Notes: a model not told the origin generated them from the letters alone. A stretch of 64,000 nt of DNA from JANRLJ01 sp033762735 (GCA_033762735.1 JANRLJ010000207.1:6062-70061); one strand, 5' to 3'; shown: positions 8,679 to 17,181, counted from the stretch's first letter. Numbers and translations are program-made.

Positions 8679-9719
8679 TTACTCCACCTGCACCACCGGG
8701 AGCGCGGGGATGGGACCAAGGACGCGCAGATTCGCGTGGAAAATCCAGCCCGTCTGCCCGTCCACCTGCACCTGATACCACAGCGGCGTATACAGGTCGG
8801 TCAGCCCATAGCGCCCGATGATCGTTACGGTGCTGTGCGGCGGCACGCTGACCACGACCAGTTCGGAAGGCTGCTGCGGACGCGCACGAACCACCGTGTA
8901 ATCGCGGGTCACGCCGCGCATGGTCACGCCGGGCGTCCCGTTCCCCATCTGCGGCAGTTCCGCCAGCGCGACCGGCATTGTACCGAGGTCGTCCCAGGGA
9001 CGCGGCAGCGCTTCAAAAGTCGCCCCGGCGCTGGTCAGTTCATCAAGGATCACGGGCAGAATCCGCCCGGTCACGCGGTTGATGTCGTGGAACGCGATCA
9101 GCGCGCCGTCGCCGCGATGGTAGACGTTGTAACGCTCACCGATGGACTGGGGAATATCGAGGATGTTCGCCAGCGATTGCTCGTCATGGCTCAGGCCGCT
9201 GTCAGGGTTCAAGCGCCAGCCGCAGTCGTCGCTCTGCACATTCCAGTTATAGGTGATGACCTGTTCACCGTTCAGCGCAGGAAAGGGTTCACCGCTGCCG
9301 CCCGGATGCCGGAACAACTTCGTCTGACGGTCATACACGCCGACCAGACTGCCCAGGGAAGCACGAATCGCTTCTTCGGTGCGGGCGTAGGCGGCGCGGA
9401 TGTCGTCTCGGGAATTGCCCTGGTAGAAGCCGGGTTCTTCCCACAGATGATTGGCGATGGCGTGGCCTTCGCTGATGATGCGCTGCATGATCGCATCACG
9501 CCCCGGCACCTGATAGCCGTTGACGAAAAAGGTGGCTTTCGCGTTATACTGCGCCAGAATATCGAGGATTTGCGGCGTATATACGTCCGTCGGCCCATCC
9601 TCGAACATCATGTAAACACGGAACGGTGCGCGGCTTTGCGCCTGAACCGCCTTCGGCTGCACGACACAAAACAGCATCAACAGGGTTAGAACGGGAAGTA
9701 AAAAGTATCGGCGGTGCAT
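8679..9719 (-). CDS. Secreted polysaccharide deacetylase-like protein with SH3-type tail
   Basis: 346 residues: signal peptide 1-28 (..LLMLFCVVQPKAVQAQS), a NodB/CE4-like domain (about 33-245) and a bacterial SH3-like domain (about 265-340: YTVVRARPQQPS..VTIIGRYG.. WYQVQVDGQTGWI). CE4 motifs are recognisable but altered: FEDGP for TFDDGP, NHLWEE where the family has NHTWTH, RHPGG for RPPYG, and a retained IAFHD. The first Asp and the second metal-ligand His of the family are therefore replaced, so metal-dependent deacetylation may be weak or lost. SH3-type domains usually bind cell wall. AAGGAC upstream supports the ATG at 9719. Confidence 0.75.
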   Translation of the reverse strand: MHRRYFLLPVLTLLMLFCVVQPKAVQAQSRAPFRVYMMFEDGPTDVYTPQILDILAQYNAKATFFVNGYQVPGRDAIMQRIISEGHAIANHLWEEPGFYQGNSRDDIRAAYARTEEAIRASLGSLVGVYDRQTKLFRHPGGSGEPFPALNGEQVITYNWNVQSDDCGWRLNPDSGLSHDEQSLANILDIPQSIGERYNVYHRGDGALIAFHDINRVTGRILPVILDELTSAGATFEALPRPWDDLGTMPVALAELPQMGNGTPGVTMRGVTRDYTVVRARPQQPSELVVVSVPPHSTVTIIGRYGLTDLYTPLWYQVQVDGQTGWIFHANLRVLGPIPALPVVQVE

Positions 9720-9872
9720 GAGAAAACGTCCTTTGTCTGTAATCCAACCAACAGACAGAACTTTAGCTTTTTGTCGTTACAGTCACCCTAATGCCTGCCC
9801 TACGCTCACACACCTGCCGCCCTACGCCTGCGTAAAGATCAGCATTCAAGTCGGTTATGTGAGGCTGTTGTC

Positions 9873-10715
9873 ATGATTCACGATAAAGCGTTCTGGAAAG
9901 CCATCATTGCCAACGAGTTCAGACTGCCCATCGGCTATTCGGCTGATGATCTCGCTCCCGAACTGATTGGCTATCTCGGTCTGCCTGACCCTGAACTGCG
10001 CGATGAGATCGCGGTGGAAATCCTGACCAGTTGGATTGTCGGCGGAGCGTTTTCGCCGGAAGCGCTGCGCGGCTTCATGGGGCAGTGGACGGCCAACCTC
10101 ACTCAAGGCATCGGCGAGCAGGGGACAAACCGCGTTCTGCTGCGGTCATTTTCCGTTCTGCTGCTGTCGATCATCGCCTACTATGACTGGAAGAATCCCT
10201 TTCTGAGCGAGGCCGAAATTGCGTCTTTGCTAGGGTCTGCCCTGAATTACTGCGCGGCGGAAAAGGATGTGCGCGGTTATGACCTCGATATGGGCTGGCT
10301 GCATTCCCCGGCGCATACGGCTGATCTGCTCAAGTTCCTGGCGCGGAACCCGAAGACAGCGGCGGGTGAGCATCAACGCATTTTAGAAGCGGTCGCCCAT
10401 AAAGTCACCGACGCGCGAACGGAAGTCTTCTCACACAGCGAATATGAGCGGCTGGGGCTGGTCGTGCTGGACATCATCCGGCGCGGGACGCTCGACGAGG
10501 GGGCGTTGCAGACGTGGGTGGATAATTTGGTCGCCGTCAAACAGCGCCAGCCGGACGGCTACAGCGCAGAATATCATGCCGCCTATCAGAACACCAAGCA
10601 TTTTCTGCGGGCGGTGTATTTCATCCACGCATATCAGAACGAGGAACAACCGCTGGAAGGCGCGGTCACGCTGCAAAAGCTGATCTTCGAAGCGTTAAAG
10701 CAGTTTCGGGTGTAG
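9873..10715 (+). CDS. DUF2785 family protein
   Basis: 280-residue soluble, helix-rich protein. The segment RGYDLDMGWLHSPAHTADLL (about residues 131-150) matches the conserved core of DUF2785, a family of unknown function. The length fits. No signal peptide or membrane helix is present, so it is probably cytoplasmic. It is monocistronic, with GTGAGG upstream of the ATG. A heptamer array begins 14 bases after the stop. Confidence 0.7.
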   Translation: MIHDKAFWKAIIANEFRLPIGYSADDLAPELIGYLGLPDPELRDEIAVEILTSWIVGGAFSPEALRGFMGQWTANLTQGIGEQGTNRVLLRSFSVLLLSIIAYYDWKNPFLSEAEIASLLGSALNYCAAEKDVRGYDLDMGWLHSPAHTADLLKFLARNPKTAAGEHQRILEAVAHKVTDARTEVFSHSEYERLGLVVLDIIRRGTLDEGALQTWVDNLVAVKQRQPDGYSAEYHAAYQNTKHFLRAVYFIHAYQNEEQPLEGAVTLQKLIFEALKQFRV

Positions 10716-10728
10716 GGGAGGAGCCATC

Positions 10729-10756
10729 AGCACTTAGCTCTCAGCTTTCAGCACGA
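10729..10756 (+). repeat. Heptamer array A (type AGCnnTY), 4 units
   Basis: Four 7-base units in register: AGCACTT, AGCTCTC, AGCTTTC, AGCACGA. It lies 14 bases downstream of the DUF2785 stop codon. Its orientation relative to the gene is the same as that of array B relative to the thioredoxin gene on the other strand. An 8-base hairpin AACACGAT/ATCGTGTT (10819-10842) lies between the two arrays. Confidence 0.7.
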
Positions 10757-10862
10757 ACGACGGTTGTTCTGCGATCCATCATGAAACCAGGTTGATCCTT
10801 TAGAATGTTTCGGCTAAAAACACGATCATGACTCATCGTGTTCGTGCGAGGGCGACGCACCT

Positions 10863-10925
10863 GCTAAGAGCTAACCGCTGACTGCTGACTGCTGACCGCT
10901 AAAAGCTAACCGCTAACTGCTTCTT
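10863..10925 (-). repeat. Heptamer array B (type AGCnnTY), 9 units, containing the thioredoxin stop codon
   Basis: Nine consecutive 7-base units on the plus strand: GCTAAGA, GCTAACC, GCTGACT twice, GCTGACC, GCTAAAA, GCTAACC, GCTAACT, GCTTCTT. The thioredoxin stop (10906-10908) and its last residues (..QEAVSG) are written by the array. Confidence 0.85.
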
Positions 10926-11634
10926 GCAGCATTTGCTGAATCTGCGTCGGGCTGGCACCGCTGAAACGCTGTACAGGCTGGCCGTCCTTGAACAGAATAA
11001 AGGTCGGGATCGAGCGGACGTTGTACTGCTGCGCGGTGATCTGGCTCTCGTCCACATTAAGCTTGACCACCTTGACCTTCCCGGCATAGTCCCCGGCGGC
11101 CTTGTCGATGTAGGGTGCGATCACCTGGCATGGGCCACACCACGCCGCCCAGAAATCGACCAGCACGGGCTGGCTGCTTTTCAGCACCGTCTGCTTAAAG
11201 GTCGCGTCATTGACGTGCGCGGCCTTACCAGCAGGCGCAGAAGCCGCCTTCGCCGTCGGTTTCGCTTCGGGCAGGGGCGCTTTAGCAAGCGGTGCATCGT
11301 TCAGCAGATGGTCGATGTGCGCACGAAGATCGGCGGTGCGGGCGTTCCCGGCCTGCGATTTGACCTTTGTGCCGAACCCGGCTGGCGTGATCGTGACAAT
11401 GGCGGGCGTGGGCAAATTGTTGTACTCGGCGTGGACTTTCGCGTTCTGACTCACGTCAACGCGCACGGTCAGCAGCTTCCCGGCGTTCTTTTTGGCTTCG
11501 CGGCGCAGCGCATCTTCCAGCGGTTCGTTTTTCTGGCGGCTGTCGAACAGCAGCAGCAGCGTGGGCAGCTTTTGTCCCAACACCTTTTTCAGGTTGGTTT
11601 CGTCGGTCGTAATGGGGCTATCAAACACGGGCAT
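10906..11634 (-). CDS. Two-domain thioredoxin
   Basis: 242 residues. The C-terminal domain (about 138-242) is a complete thioredoxin with the redox motif WCGPC, a cis-proline SIPTF and the FKDGQPV strand; it should reduce protein disulfides in the cytoplasm. The N-terminal domain (about 1-110) is also thioredoxin-like in outline (LPTLLLLFDSRQ.., VDVSQNAKVHAEYNNLPTPAIVTI) but has no CXXC. An Ala/Lys/Pro linker joins them. The length is over twice that of a standard thioredoxin. AGAGGG precedes the ATG at 11634. The last residues and stop fall inside a heptamer array. Confidence 0.88.
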   Translation of the reverse strand: MPVFDSPITTDETNLKKVLGQKLPTLLLLFDSRQKNEPLEDALRREAKKNAGKLLTVRVDVSQNAKVHAEYNNLPTPAIVTITPAGFGTKVKSQAGNARTADLRAHIDHLLNDAPLAKAPLPEAKPTAKAASAPAGKAAHVNDATFKQTVLKSSQPVLVDFWAAWCGPCQVIAPYIDKAAGDYAGKVKVVKLNVDESQITAQQYNVRSIPTFILFKDGQPVQRFSGASPTQIQQMLQEAVSG

Positions 11635-11707
11635 GGCTTATCCCTCTTGCGTCGGATTTATAGCTATTGGACGCAGCCGCACAGCCATGTTTTACGTGGG
11701 GATGCAC

Positions 11708-12058
11708 CTAAAGGGGCAGTAGAACCATTTGCTGATAATCACCCATTTCAACCAGAATCTTGAGTTGTCCTGAACGAAAGGTCACGCCGAAATGTGCCTG
11801 AGCCATCATCCAACGGAGCGACAGACCGTGAGGACTAACTGCAAGTGACAGCATACCGGGCAAGGGGACGTCATGGAAGCGTGGCACACCTGACCACACG
11901 ACCACTTCAATATGAGCTTCGGCAGTGATCGGCTGCATCGGGGGCGCTTTGGCGGCACTGTCCTGAAACAGCGATACCGCCGCCTGCCCGCCGGGATTCG
12001 TGACACGAGCAAACAGCAGCAGCCCCACCAGCGCCAGGACATTCAGCAGTAATTTCAT
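11708..12058 (-). CDS. Small secreted or membrane-anchored protein, unknown
   Basis: About 116 residues from the ATG at 12058, chosen because GGAGGTGG lies just upstream; a longer frame from 12094 begins with unlikely sequence. One N-terminal hydrophobic segment (MKLLLNVLALVGLLLFA) is a signal peptide or anchor. The rest (about 75 residues) is beta-rich with no motif I recognise. It is upstream of the thioredoxin gene on the same strand (73-base gap), so the two may be cotranscribed. Confidence 0.55.
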   Translation of the reverse strand: MKLLLNVLALVGLLLFARVTNPGGQAAVSLFQDSAAKAPPMQPITAEAHIEVVVWSGVPRFHDVPLPGMLSLAVSPHGLSLRWMMAQAHFGVTFRSGQLKILVEMGDYQQMVLLPL

Positions 12059-12155
12059 CCATCCACCTCCGCGACAACGTTCTGCTGCCCTCATTGTATG
12101 CGGGCTTCGCGGGAGGATGCGTTGAGATCATGCTAATGGAAGAACCAATAATAGG

Positions 12156-12213
12156 ACGAATGACTTTGTGTACGGGCGACGCGCGCGTCACCCCTGCCAT
12201 TGTTGTCATTCGT
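12156..12213. repeat. 58-base palindromic element with outer and inner inverted repeats
   Basis: Outer arms ACGAATGAC/GTCATTCGT (12156-12164 and 12205-12213) flank an inner imperfect GC-rich palindrome GGGCGACGCG/CGCGTCACCC. A related inner core and the same right-hand flank CATTCGTTTTG recur at 41447-41495. It resembles a short non-autonomous palindromic element. It lies about 100 bases downstream of the PfkB stop and heptamer array C. Confidence 0.6.
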
Positions 12214-12310
12214 TTTGATTTCTCCATAAGTTCAGTCAAAGCAGCGATGAGCAATGAGATTCTGAACAAAGTTTGAATCCTGAGAATCTCACGAGATACC
12301 GCTGGAGGTC

Positions 12311-12345
12311 GGCTTTTCACTCATTGCTCGTTACTCGGAACTTGC
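12311..12345 (-). repeat. Heptamer array C containing the PfkB stop codon
   Basis: Five units in 7-base register on the plus strand: GCTTTTC, ACTCATT, GCTCGTT, ACTCGGA, ACTTGCT. Read along the gene it gives AAGTTCC GAGTAAC GAGCAAT GAGTGAA, the type-1 order. The stop (12321-12323) and last residues (..PSNEQ) lie in it. Confidence 0.75.
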
Positions 12346-13238
12346 TGATACAGCCTGTCCAGATCAGACTCCGGCAGGAAGCCTTCCGCCGCCCCAACCG
12401 CGCCGATCTTCCACGAGGCGAACACCGTCGCCTTACGGATGGCTTCATACGGGTCGCGCGTCCGAAGATAGGTATGCAGGAAGGACGAAAACAGCGCATC
12501 GCCCGCACCAATCGTGTTGACCACCTGCCGGGTATGCGCGGCGGGAATGCGCTCCATGAAGTTATCGCGCCGCACGGCCAGCAGCGCCCCGTCGCCCCCC
12601 ATGCCCACAACGACGATCTCCACGCCGTACACCTCCCACAGCTTGCGCGCCCACACTTCCGGCGGCATATACAGCCGTTCGTGGCTCTGGAACAGAATCT
12701 GCGCGTGCGCCATGTAGTCGCGGTTGTAGTGGTCGTTGAGGTCGCTGATGGCGTGGATGTCGGTAGCGATGGGGATGCCCATGCTTTTCGCCATGCTGAG
12801 CAGCGGGCGGCTGAAGTTGATGTTGCACAGCACCGCAAGATCAACCCCCTTGAGTGCCGCTTCCGCCCGGTCAGGCGGGTAGGTCTGTTCCTGAATATCC
12901 TTGAGATCGGTGTTGATCGTCCGGCGGCCACTCGGTTCATACAGGATGACCGACTGCGGCGTCTGGCTGAGCTGCGTGAGGACGTGCGTATCCGCCGCAT
13001 CGAGCTTCGCCAGCGCATCGCGCACCAGCGTCCCGGCGGCATCATCCCCTACCAGCGAGAGGAACGTGACCTGATCGCTCAGCGTCAGCAGCGCCTTGAC
13101 GATGTTATAGCCCACGCCCGACACGGTGCTGTTGATGCCGAAGAAGGGATAGCGCACGGGGGTGTATTCAAAGGGAAAGCCATCGATTTTGAGCGTGGTT
13201 TCGATGTTGATGAGTCCAGCGACGAGGATGTTTGCCAT
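12321..13238 (-). CDS. PfkB family carbohydrate kinase
   Basis: About 305 residues from the ATG at 13238 (MANILVAGLINIETT), the normal start of the family; the open frame continues upstream but would overlap the divergent antitoxin gene at 13334. Landmarks are the N-terminal substrate strand, the di-Gly region SGVGYNIVKALLTLS, and the signature NTIGAGDALFSSFL with the catalytic Asp. It phosphorylates a sugar or nucleoside with ATP in the cytoplasm; the substrate cannot be told from sequence. No clear Shine-Dalgarno is seen. Confidence 0.85.
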   Translation of the reverse strand: MANILVAGLINIETTLKIDGFPFEYTPVRYPFFGINSTVSGVGYNIVKALLTLSDQVTFLSLVGDDAAGTLVRDALAKLDAADTHVLTQLSQTPQSVILYEPSGRRTINTDLKDIQEQTYPPDRAEAALKGVDLAVLCNINFSRPLLSMAKSMGIPIATDIHAISDLNDHYNRDYMAHAQILFQSHERLYMPPEVWARKLWEVYGVEIVVVGMGGDGALLAVRRDNFMERIPAAHTRQVVNTIGAGDALFSSFLHTYLRTRDPYEAIRKATVFASWKIGAVGAAEGFLPESDLDRLYQQVPSNEQ

Positions 13239-13333
13239 GTTGAATGAAGTACCAGCTTGTCCGTCGAGAATGTCGCGTAACAGGGTATCATATTTTGGCG
13301 TAAAATAATCGCGTAGAGATTGGAGCGCGCCCC

Positions 13334-13657
13334 ATGAATACCCTTTCATCGCTACGTATCCCACTGCCGTTTGATGACATCCGCGCATTTTGTAAGCGAT
13401 GGCAGGTGCGCGAATTCGCCGTGTTCGGTTCGATCCTGCGTGACGACTTCAGTGAGGACAGTGATATTGATGTGCTGCTCACCTATCAGCCCAATACCCG
13501 GCTGACACTGGCGGCACTGTTGGCGATGGGGGACGAACTGGAAACCTTGTTCGGGCGGTCTGTCGATCTGATTGACCGCGAGACGCTGGCGAACAGCCCA
13601 AACTATTTGCGCCGTCAGATGATCTTCGACAGTGCCCTGGTCATTTATGCGGAGTGA
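13334..13657 (+). CDS. mntA: MntA-type nucleotidyltransferase antitoxin
   Basis: 107-residue minimal nucleotidyltransferase. The fold signature GS(I)LR..(F)SEDSDIDVLL is intact: GS at about 33-34 and the metal-binding DID at about 45-47, with a further Asp in SVDLIDRE. In characterised MntA/HepT pairs the enzyme adds AMP to a tyrosine near the toxin's RNase site and silences it. The gene overlaps the HEPN gene by 11 bases, the standard arrangement. TGGAG precedes the ATG. Confidence 0.88.
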   Translation: MNTLSSLRIPLPFDDIRAFCKRWQVREFAVFGSILRDDFSEDSDIDVLLTYQPNTRLTLAALLAMGDELETLFGRSVDLIDRETLANSPNYLRRQMIFDSALVIYAE

Positions 13658-14015
13658 CTCGGTTCTGCTGATGGATATACTGCTCTCGGCGCAGAATATT
13701 CTGGAGTTTACTGCAAACCTGAGCGAAGAGGATTTTGGAGCGAGCAAATTAGTCCAAAGCGCTGTACTGCGTGAGATTCAGGTCATTGGAGAAGCGGCGC
13801 GTCAGGTGAGTCCAGCAGGTCAGGAACAACATACGCAGATCGAATGGCGTAAAATCGCCGGGATGCGTAACCGGATTATCCACGCCTATTTCGATGTGCG
13901 ACTTGATGTTGTATGGGATGTTGTCCAGAACGATATTCCGGCGTTGATCGCGCATCTGGTGAGGGTGTTTCCGCCGGATGTCTCCGACGGGTACGACAAA
14001 ACGGAAGCACCCTGA
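13647..14015 (+). CDS. hepT: HepT-type HEPN ribonuclease toxin
   Basis: 122 residues from the ATG at 13647 (MRSDSVLLMDIL); an in-frame ATG lies at 13632. The helical HEPN protein carries the RNase motif RNRIIHAYF (R-x4-H-x-Y). The Tyr in that motif is the residue modified by MntA in characterised pairs. It cleaves RNA and is neutralised by the overlapping upstream gene. The C-terminal tail is polar. Both the motif and the partner are intact, so the module should be functional. Confidence 0.88.
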   Translation: MRSDSVLLMDILLSAQNILEFTANLSEEDFGASKLVQSAVLREIQVIGEAARQVSPAGQEQHTQIEWRKIAGMRNRIIHAYFDVRLDVVWDVVQNDIPALIAHLVRVFPPDVSDGYDKTEAP

Positions 14016-14214
14016 GTAAAATATAACGTCTACAGCGAGGTCTGCTTTGAAGGCTCACGCCCTCAAATTCAGCCTGCCCCCTCTAATTGTCGCTACGATT
14101 GAAATATCAATCGAGTGAAGCATTCGCATTGAAACCCATGCCTCCCCTGTAACAGCAGCGCGAGTCCTGCGACCTAACGGATGATCTTTTTCAGAGTTCA
14201 CCCGGAAGGAACCC

Positions 14215-16890
14215 ATGTCCACTCGAAAACGCGCCTTGCTGCTTCTGAGTTTCGCTGCGCTGCTGCTGGTGACGGCTGGCGGCATCATTCCCCTCGCCGC
14301 GCAGACAACGACGATTCTGACCGTCGCGCTCCCGGAATGGATCGCCGCCGCACTGACAGATGATGTTCTCGATGCCTTCGAGGCTGAACATCCCGGTGTT
14401 CAGGTCGAAACCGTAACTCAATCGGGCGATTCCTTCTATGGCGCGGCGGCTTCAGACCTTGAGGCACATCTGGACGGCGCAGAAGCGCTCGCGTCCTCGG
14501 CGGATGTGGTCTATGCAGGGCTGAACAGCATCAGCCCGGAAGCCACCCGCGCGGGCTATTTCCTCGATCTGCGCCCGCTGGCGGATGGTGACTCGATCCT
14601 GAACGCCGATGACTTCTACCCCGCCGCGCTGGACAGCTACCGCTGGGATGGCGGCCTGTGGGCGCTGCCGACCGGGATTTCGCCCGAAGTGCTGATTTAT
14701 GATGCCGCCGCCTTCGACCGCGCCGGACTCGCTTATCCCACCGAAAGCTGGACGTGGACGGATGTGATGAACGCCGCCCGCGCCCTGACGACCTATGACG
14801 AGGCTGGCGAGGTGAGCATCCCCGGCCTGATCGTGCAGGATGTGGGGCTGCTGTATCGGGCGTTGTTCGGTGGAACGCTCCAGGACGAAAGCAGCATCCC
14901 TGCCACGCCGCGCTTCGCGACACCGGAACTGGAAGCGTTTCTGACAGAACTGGTCGCGCTGGTCGATGAAGGCGTGATCGCCACCAGCATCAACAATGAC
15001 ACCTACGGCAGCATCCCGATGAGCATTGAACGCACCTTCCGGCTGGCCGGGATTCAGGTGATGGGCGCGGAAACCAGTGAAGCCAACTGGCAGGCGGCCT
15101 TGCTGCCTGGTGGCACGGCGGGTGTGGAGGTCGAAGGCTTCGCGGTCAGTGCTGGCACGACCCATCCCGAACTGGCCTATGAGCTGGTCAGGTTCCTTAC
15201 GTCCAATCCGAATGTCGTCAGCCGCTTCTTTAATGACCGTCCCGCCCGCCGCAGTCTGGTCGGGGTGCAGCCGGAACAGGGGGATGGCCCGGTGATGATG
15301 GCCGTCAGGCCGACGAACCCCGAGGTGGATGCTCTGATTGACGCCGCTGTCGAGAATGCGATTCCAGCCAGTGATCTGCGATATGCGCCCTGGCTGGATG
15401 TCGCGCTGAATGCGATGCTCGAAGACGGCACAGACGCACGCACGGCGTTGCAGAATGCGGAGAATGCTGCTGTTCAGGCACAGCAGACTGCTGCTCAGCG
15501 CCGTGAAGCAGCGGTGATCGCGGTAGCGACGCTGGTGCCCACGCCCGTGCTGGCCGCCGATGAAATCGCGTTGAACTTCCAGGTTAACAGCTTCGTTTCC
15601 CCGCTGCCCAACGGCGACCGCTGGGAATCATTCCTGAACGAATTTGCCGCCAATGATCCACAGGTCGGCGTGGTCAACCTGCTCAGCGGGTTCACCATGC
15701 AGGACAGCGAACCCGCCGACTGCACTTACGCGCCATTGAATGCGCTGGGGCAGATGGACGCGGCCAGTATGCTCGCGCTCGATCCGTTTCTTGATGCTGA
15801 CCCAACCTTTGACCGCAGCGACATCCTCGGCAGCACCACTCTCTCGCAGCTTCAGCGCGACGGGCGCACCTACGGCCTGCCGATTGTGATTCAGCCGCAG
15901 GTGGTGTGGTACAACCAGCGCATGTTCGAGGACGCTGGCTTACCACTGCCACAGCCAGGCTGGACGGTGGACGAGTTTGTGTCTGCGCTGCGCACATTTA
16001 AGAGCCTGAACAGCGACGAGGACTTCAATCCGTTCCGGGGCGAGGCCTTCGGCAGCAGCAGCCTGCTCATGCTCATGGCGGCGTTCGGCGGCCTTCCAGT
16101 GGATTACAGCACCGAACCCCCGACGATCAACCTCAGCGATCCGACGACGGTAGAGGCCGTGCGGCAGGTGCTCGATCTGGCGCGGGAAGGGCTGATCGCC
16201 TATAACGCGCTTGACCAGGGCGGCGGGATGGGCTTTACGATGGTCATCGGCGGCGCGGAAGGCAACACCACTGACCCGCTGGTGGCCGAGTCGCTCAGCA
16301 GCCTCAGCGTATACCTGCAAAATCTGCTCACTGGCGGCGCGGACATTTACGGTCTGACGACCTATCCACGCGGCAGCAGCGGCTTCCCGGCGTCCTACAC
16401 CGTCGGCGCAGGCTACATCAGCGCGGACTCGCTCCATCCCGACGCCTGCTACCGCCTGCTGAGCGCACTGAGCCGCCGACCTGATATGTTGGATGGGATG
16501 CCCGCACGTCGTTCACTGCTGGATGACCCGACTGTACAGGCCAACCTGACCTCACCGCGAGACACACTGCTCAATTTCTACCGTGCCTATGCTGACCTGC
16601 TGGCTGATCCGAGCACGATTGTGGTCAATACCTCCATGTTCTCGGCGGCGGTGGGCACGTTCATCGAACAGCGCTGGGTCAACCGCGCCTTCGACCGCTA
16701 TGTGCTGGACGACGCCAATCTCGACGCAGAACTGGCACAGGCGCAGGGTTATATCGACGCCTACCGCCAGTGTGCGGCCAACATCACCACACCGCCCCCG
16801 GCTGCCAATGCAACGCCCGCTGATTTCCAGACGTATATGGAGGCGTATCAGTCGTGCGCGACAGCAGTTGATCCGTCGTTAGGTGGGTGA
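14215..16890 (+). CDS. Tandem double extracellular solute-binding protein, second paralogue
   Basis: 891 residues with the same architecture as the protein at 5754-8429: signal peptide (ALLLLSFAALLLVTAGG..), first binding domain (about 28-420), Thr/Val/Pro linker (VIAVATLVPTPVL), second binding domain (about 445-885). Shared landmarks are YRWDGGLWALP, DPFLDADPTFDRSD, RDGRTYGLPIVIQPQVVWYN and MPARRSLLDDP. GGAAGGAA precedes the ATG. No permease or ATPase is adjacent; it could pair with distant genes or act as a sensor. The two genes are presumably an old duplication, with the double domain predating it. Confidence 0.85.
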   Translation: MSTRKRALLLLSFAALLLVTAGGIIPLAAQTTTILTVALPEWIAAALTDDVLDAFEAEHPGVQVETVTQSGDSFYGAAASDLEAHLDGAEALASSADVVYAGLNSISPEATRAGYFLDLRPLADGDSILNADDFYPAALDSYRWDGGLWALPTGISPEVLIYDAAAFDRAGLAYPTESWTWTDVMNAARALTTYDEAGEVSIPGLIVQDVGLLYRALFGGTLQDESSIPATPRFATPELEAFLTELVALVDEGVIATSINNDTYGSIPMSIERTFRLAGIQVMGAETSEANWQAALLPGGTAGVEVEGFAVSAGTTHPELAYELVRFLTSNPNVVSRFFNDRPARRSLVGVQPEQGDGPVMMAVRPTNPEVDALIDAAVENAIPASDLRYAPWLDVALNAMLEDGTDARTALQNAENAAVQAQQTAAQRREAAVIAVATLVPTPVLAADEIALNFQVNSFVSPLPNGDRWESFLNEFAANDPQVGVVNLLSGFTMQDSEPADCTYAPLNALGQMDAASMLALDPFLDADPTFDRSDILGSTTLSQLQRDGRTYGLPIVIQPQVVWYNQRMFEDAGLPLPQPGWTVDEFVSALRTFKSLNSDEDFNPFRGEAFGSSSLLMLMAAFGGLPVDYSTEPPTINLSDPTTVEAVRQVLDLAREGLIAYNALDQGGGMGFTMVIGGAEGNTTDPLVAESLSSLSVYLQNLLTGGADIYGLTTYPRGSSGFPASYTVGAGYISADSLHPDACYRLLSALSRRPDMLDGMPARRSLLDDPTVQANLTSPRDTLLNFYRAYADLLADPSTIVVNTSMFSAAVGTFIEQRWVNRAFDRYVLDDANLDAELAQAQGYIDAYRQCAANITTPPPAANATPADFQTYMEAYQSCATAVDPSLGG

Positions 16891-16913
16891 TGGTTGAACC
16901 ACGAGAACTACCT

Positions 16914-16941
16914 GTAGGGACGCAGCGCGCTGCGTCCCTAC
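16914..16941. repeat. 28-base perfect palindrome (GTAGGG-CCCTAC family)
   Basis: Arms GTAGGGACGCAGCG and CGCTGCGTCCCTAC meet without a loop. It begins 24 bases after the stop of the second double solute-binding gene. Relatives with the same outer GTAGGG/CCCTAC but different inner arms occur at 20188, 20272, 35257, 36237, 41447, 46914 and 50593. Confidence 0.85.
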
Positions 16942-17181
16942 CAACGCAAGCCGTCATTCTCATCGGGTCGGTGTACTAGCCCTTCGAGTTTAACCTGTAA
17001 TTTTACCCAACACCGCCGGGGTATGCCGTGCCGTGTCTCAGACCAAACGTTTACCCGGAGTCAATCGGGTGGGTTGTCCCTACAGCAACATACCGTGTAA
17101 CAGGATTATGGTCGGTGGGGAGATCGATCTCCACATTCTGTTGAAATCGGCGCGCGTGGATAAGCGTTCGGCAAAAATCGG

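Noticed and set aside
10863..10925. CRISPR array
   Set aside because: Units are 7 bases, contiguous and without spacers; no cas gene is present.
12273..13247. 324-codon plus-strand frame over the PfkB gene
   Set aside because: PfkB motifs are on the minus strand; the shadow has no family features.
13239..13388. N-terminal extension of the PfkB kinase
   Set aside because: It overlaps the divergent antitoxin gene and carries no kinase sequence; MANILVAG at 13238 is the family-like start.
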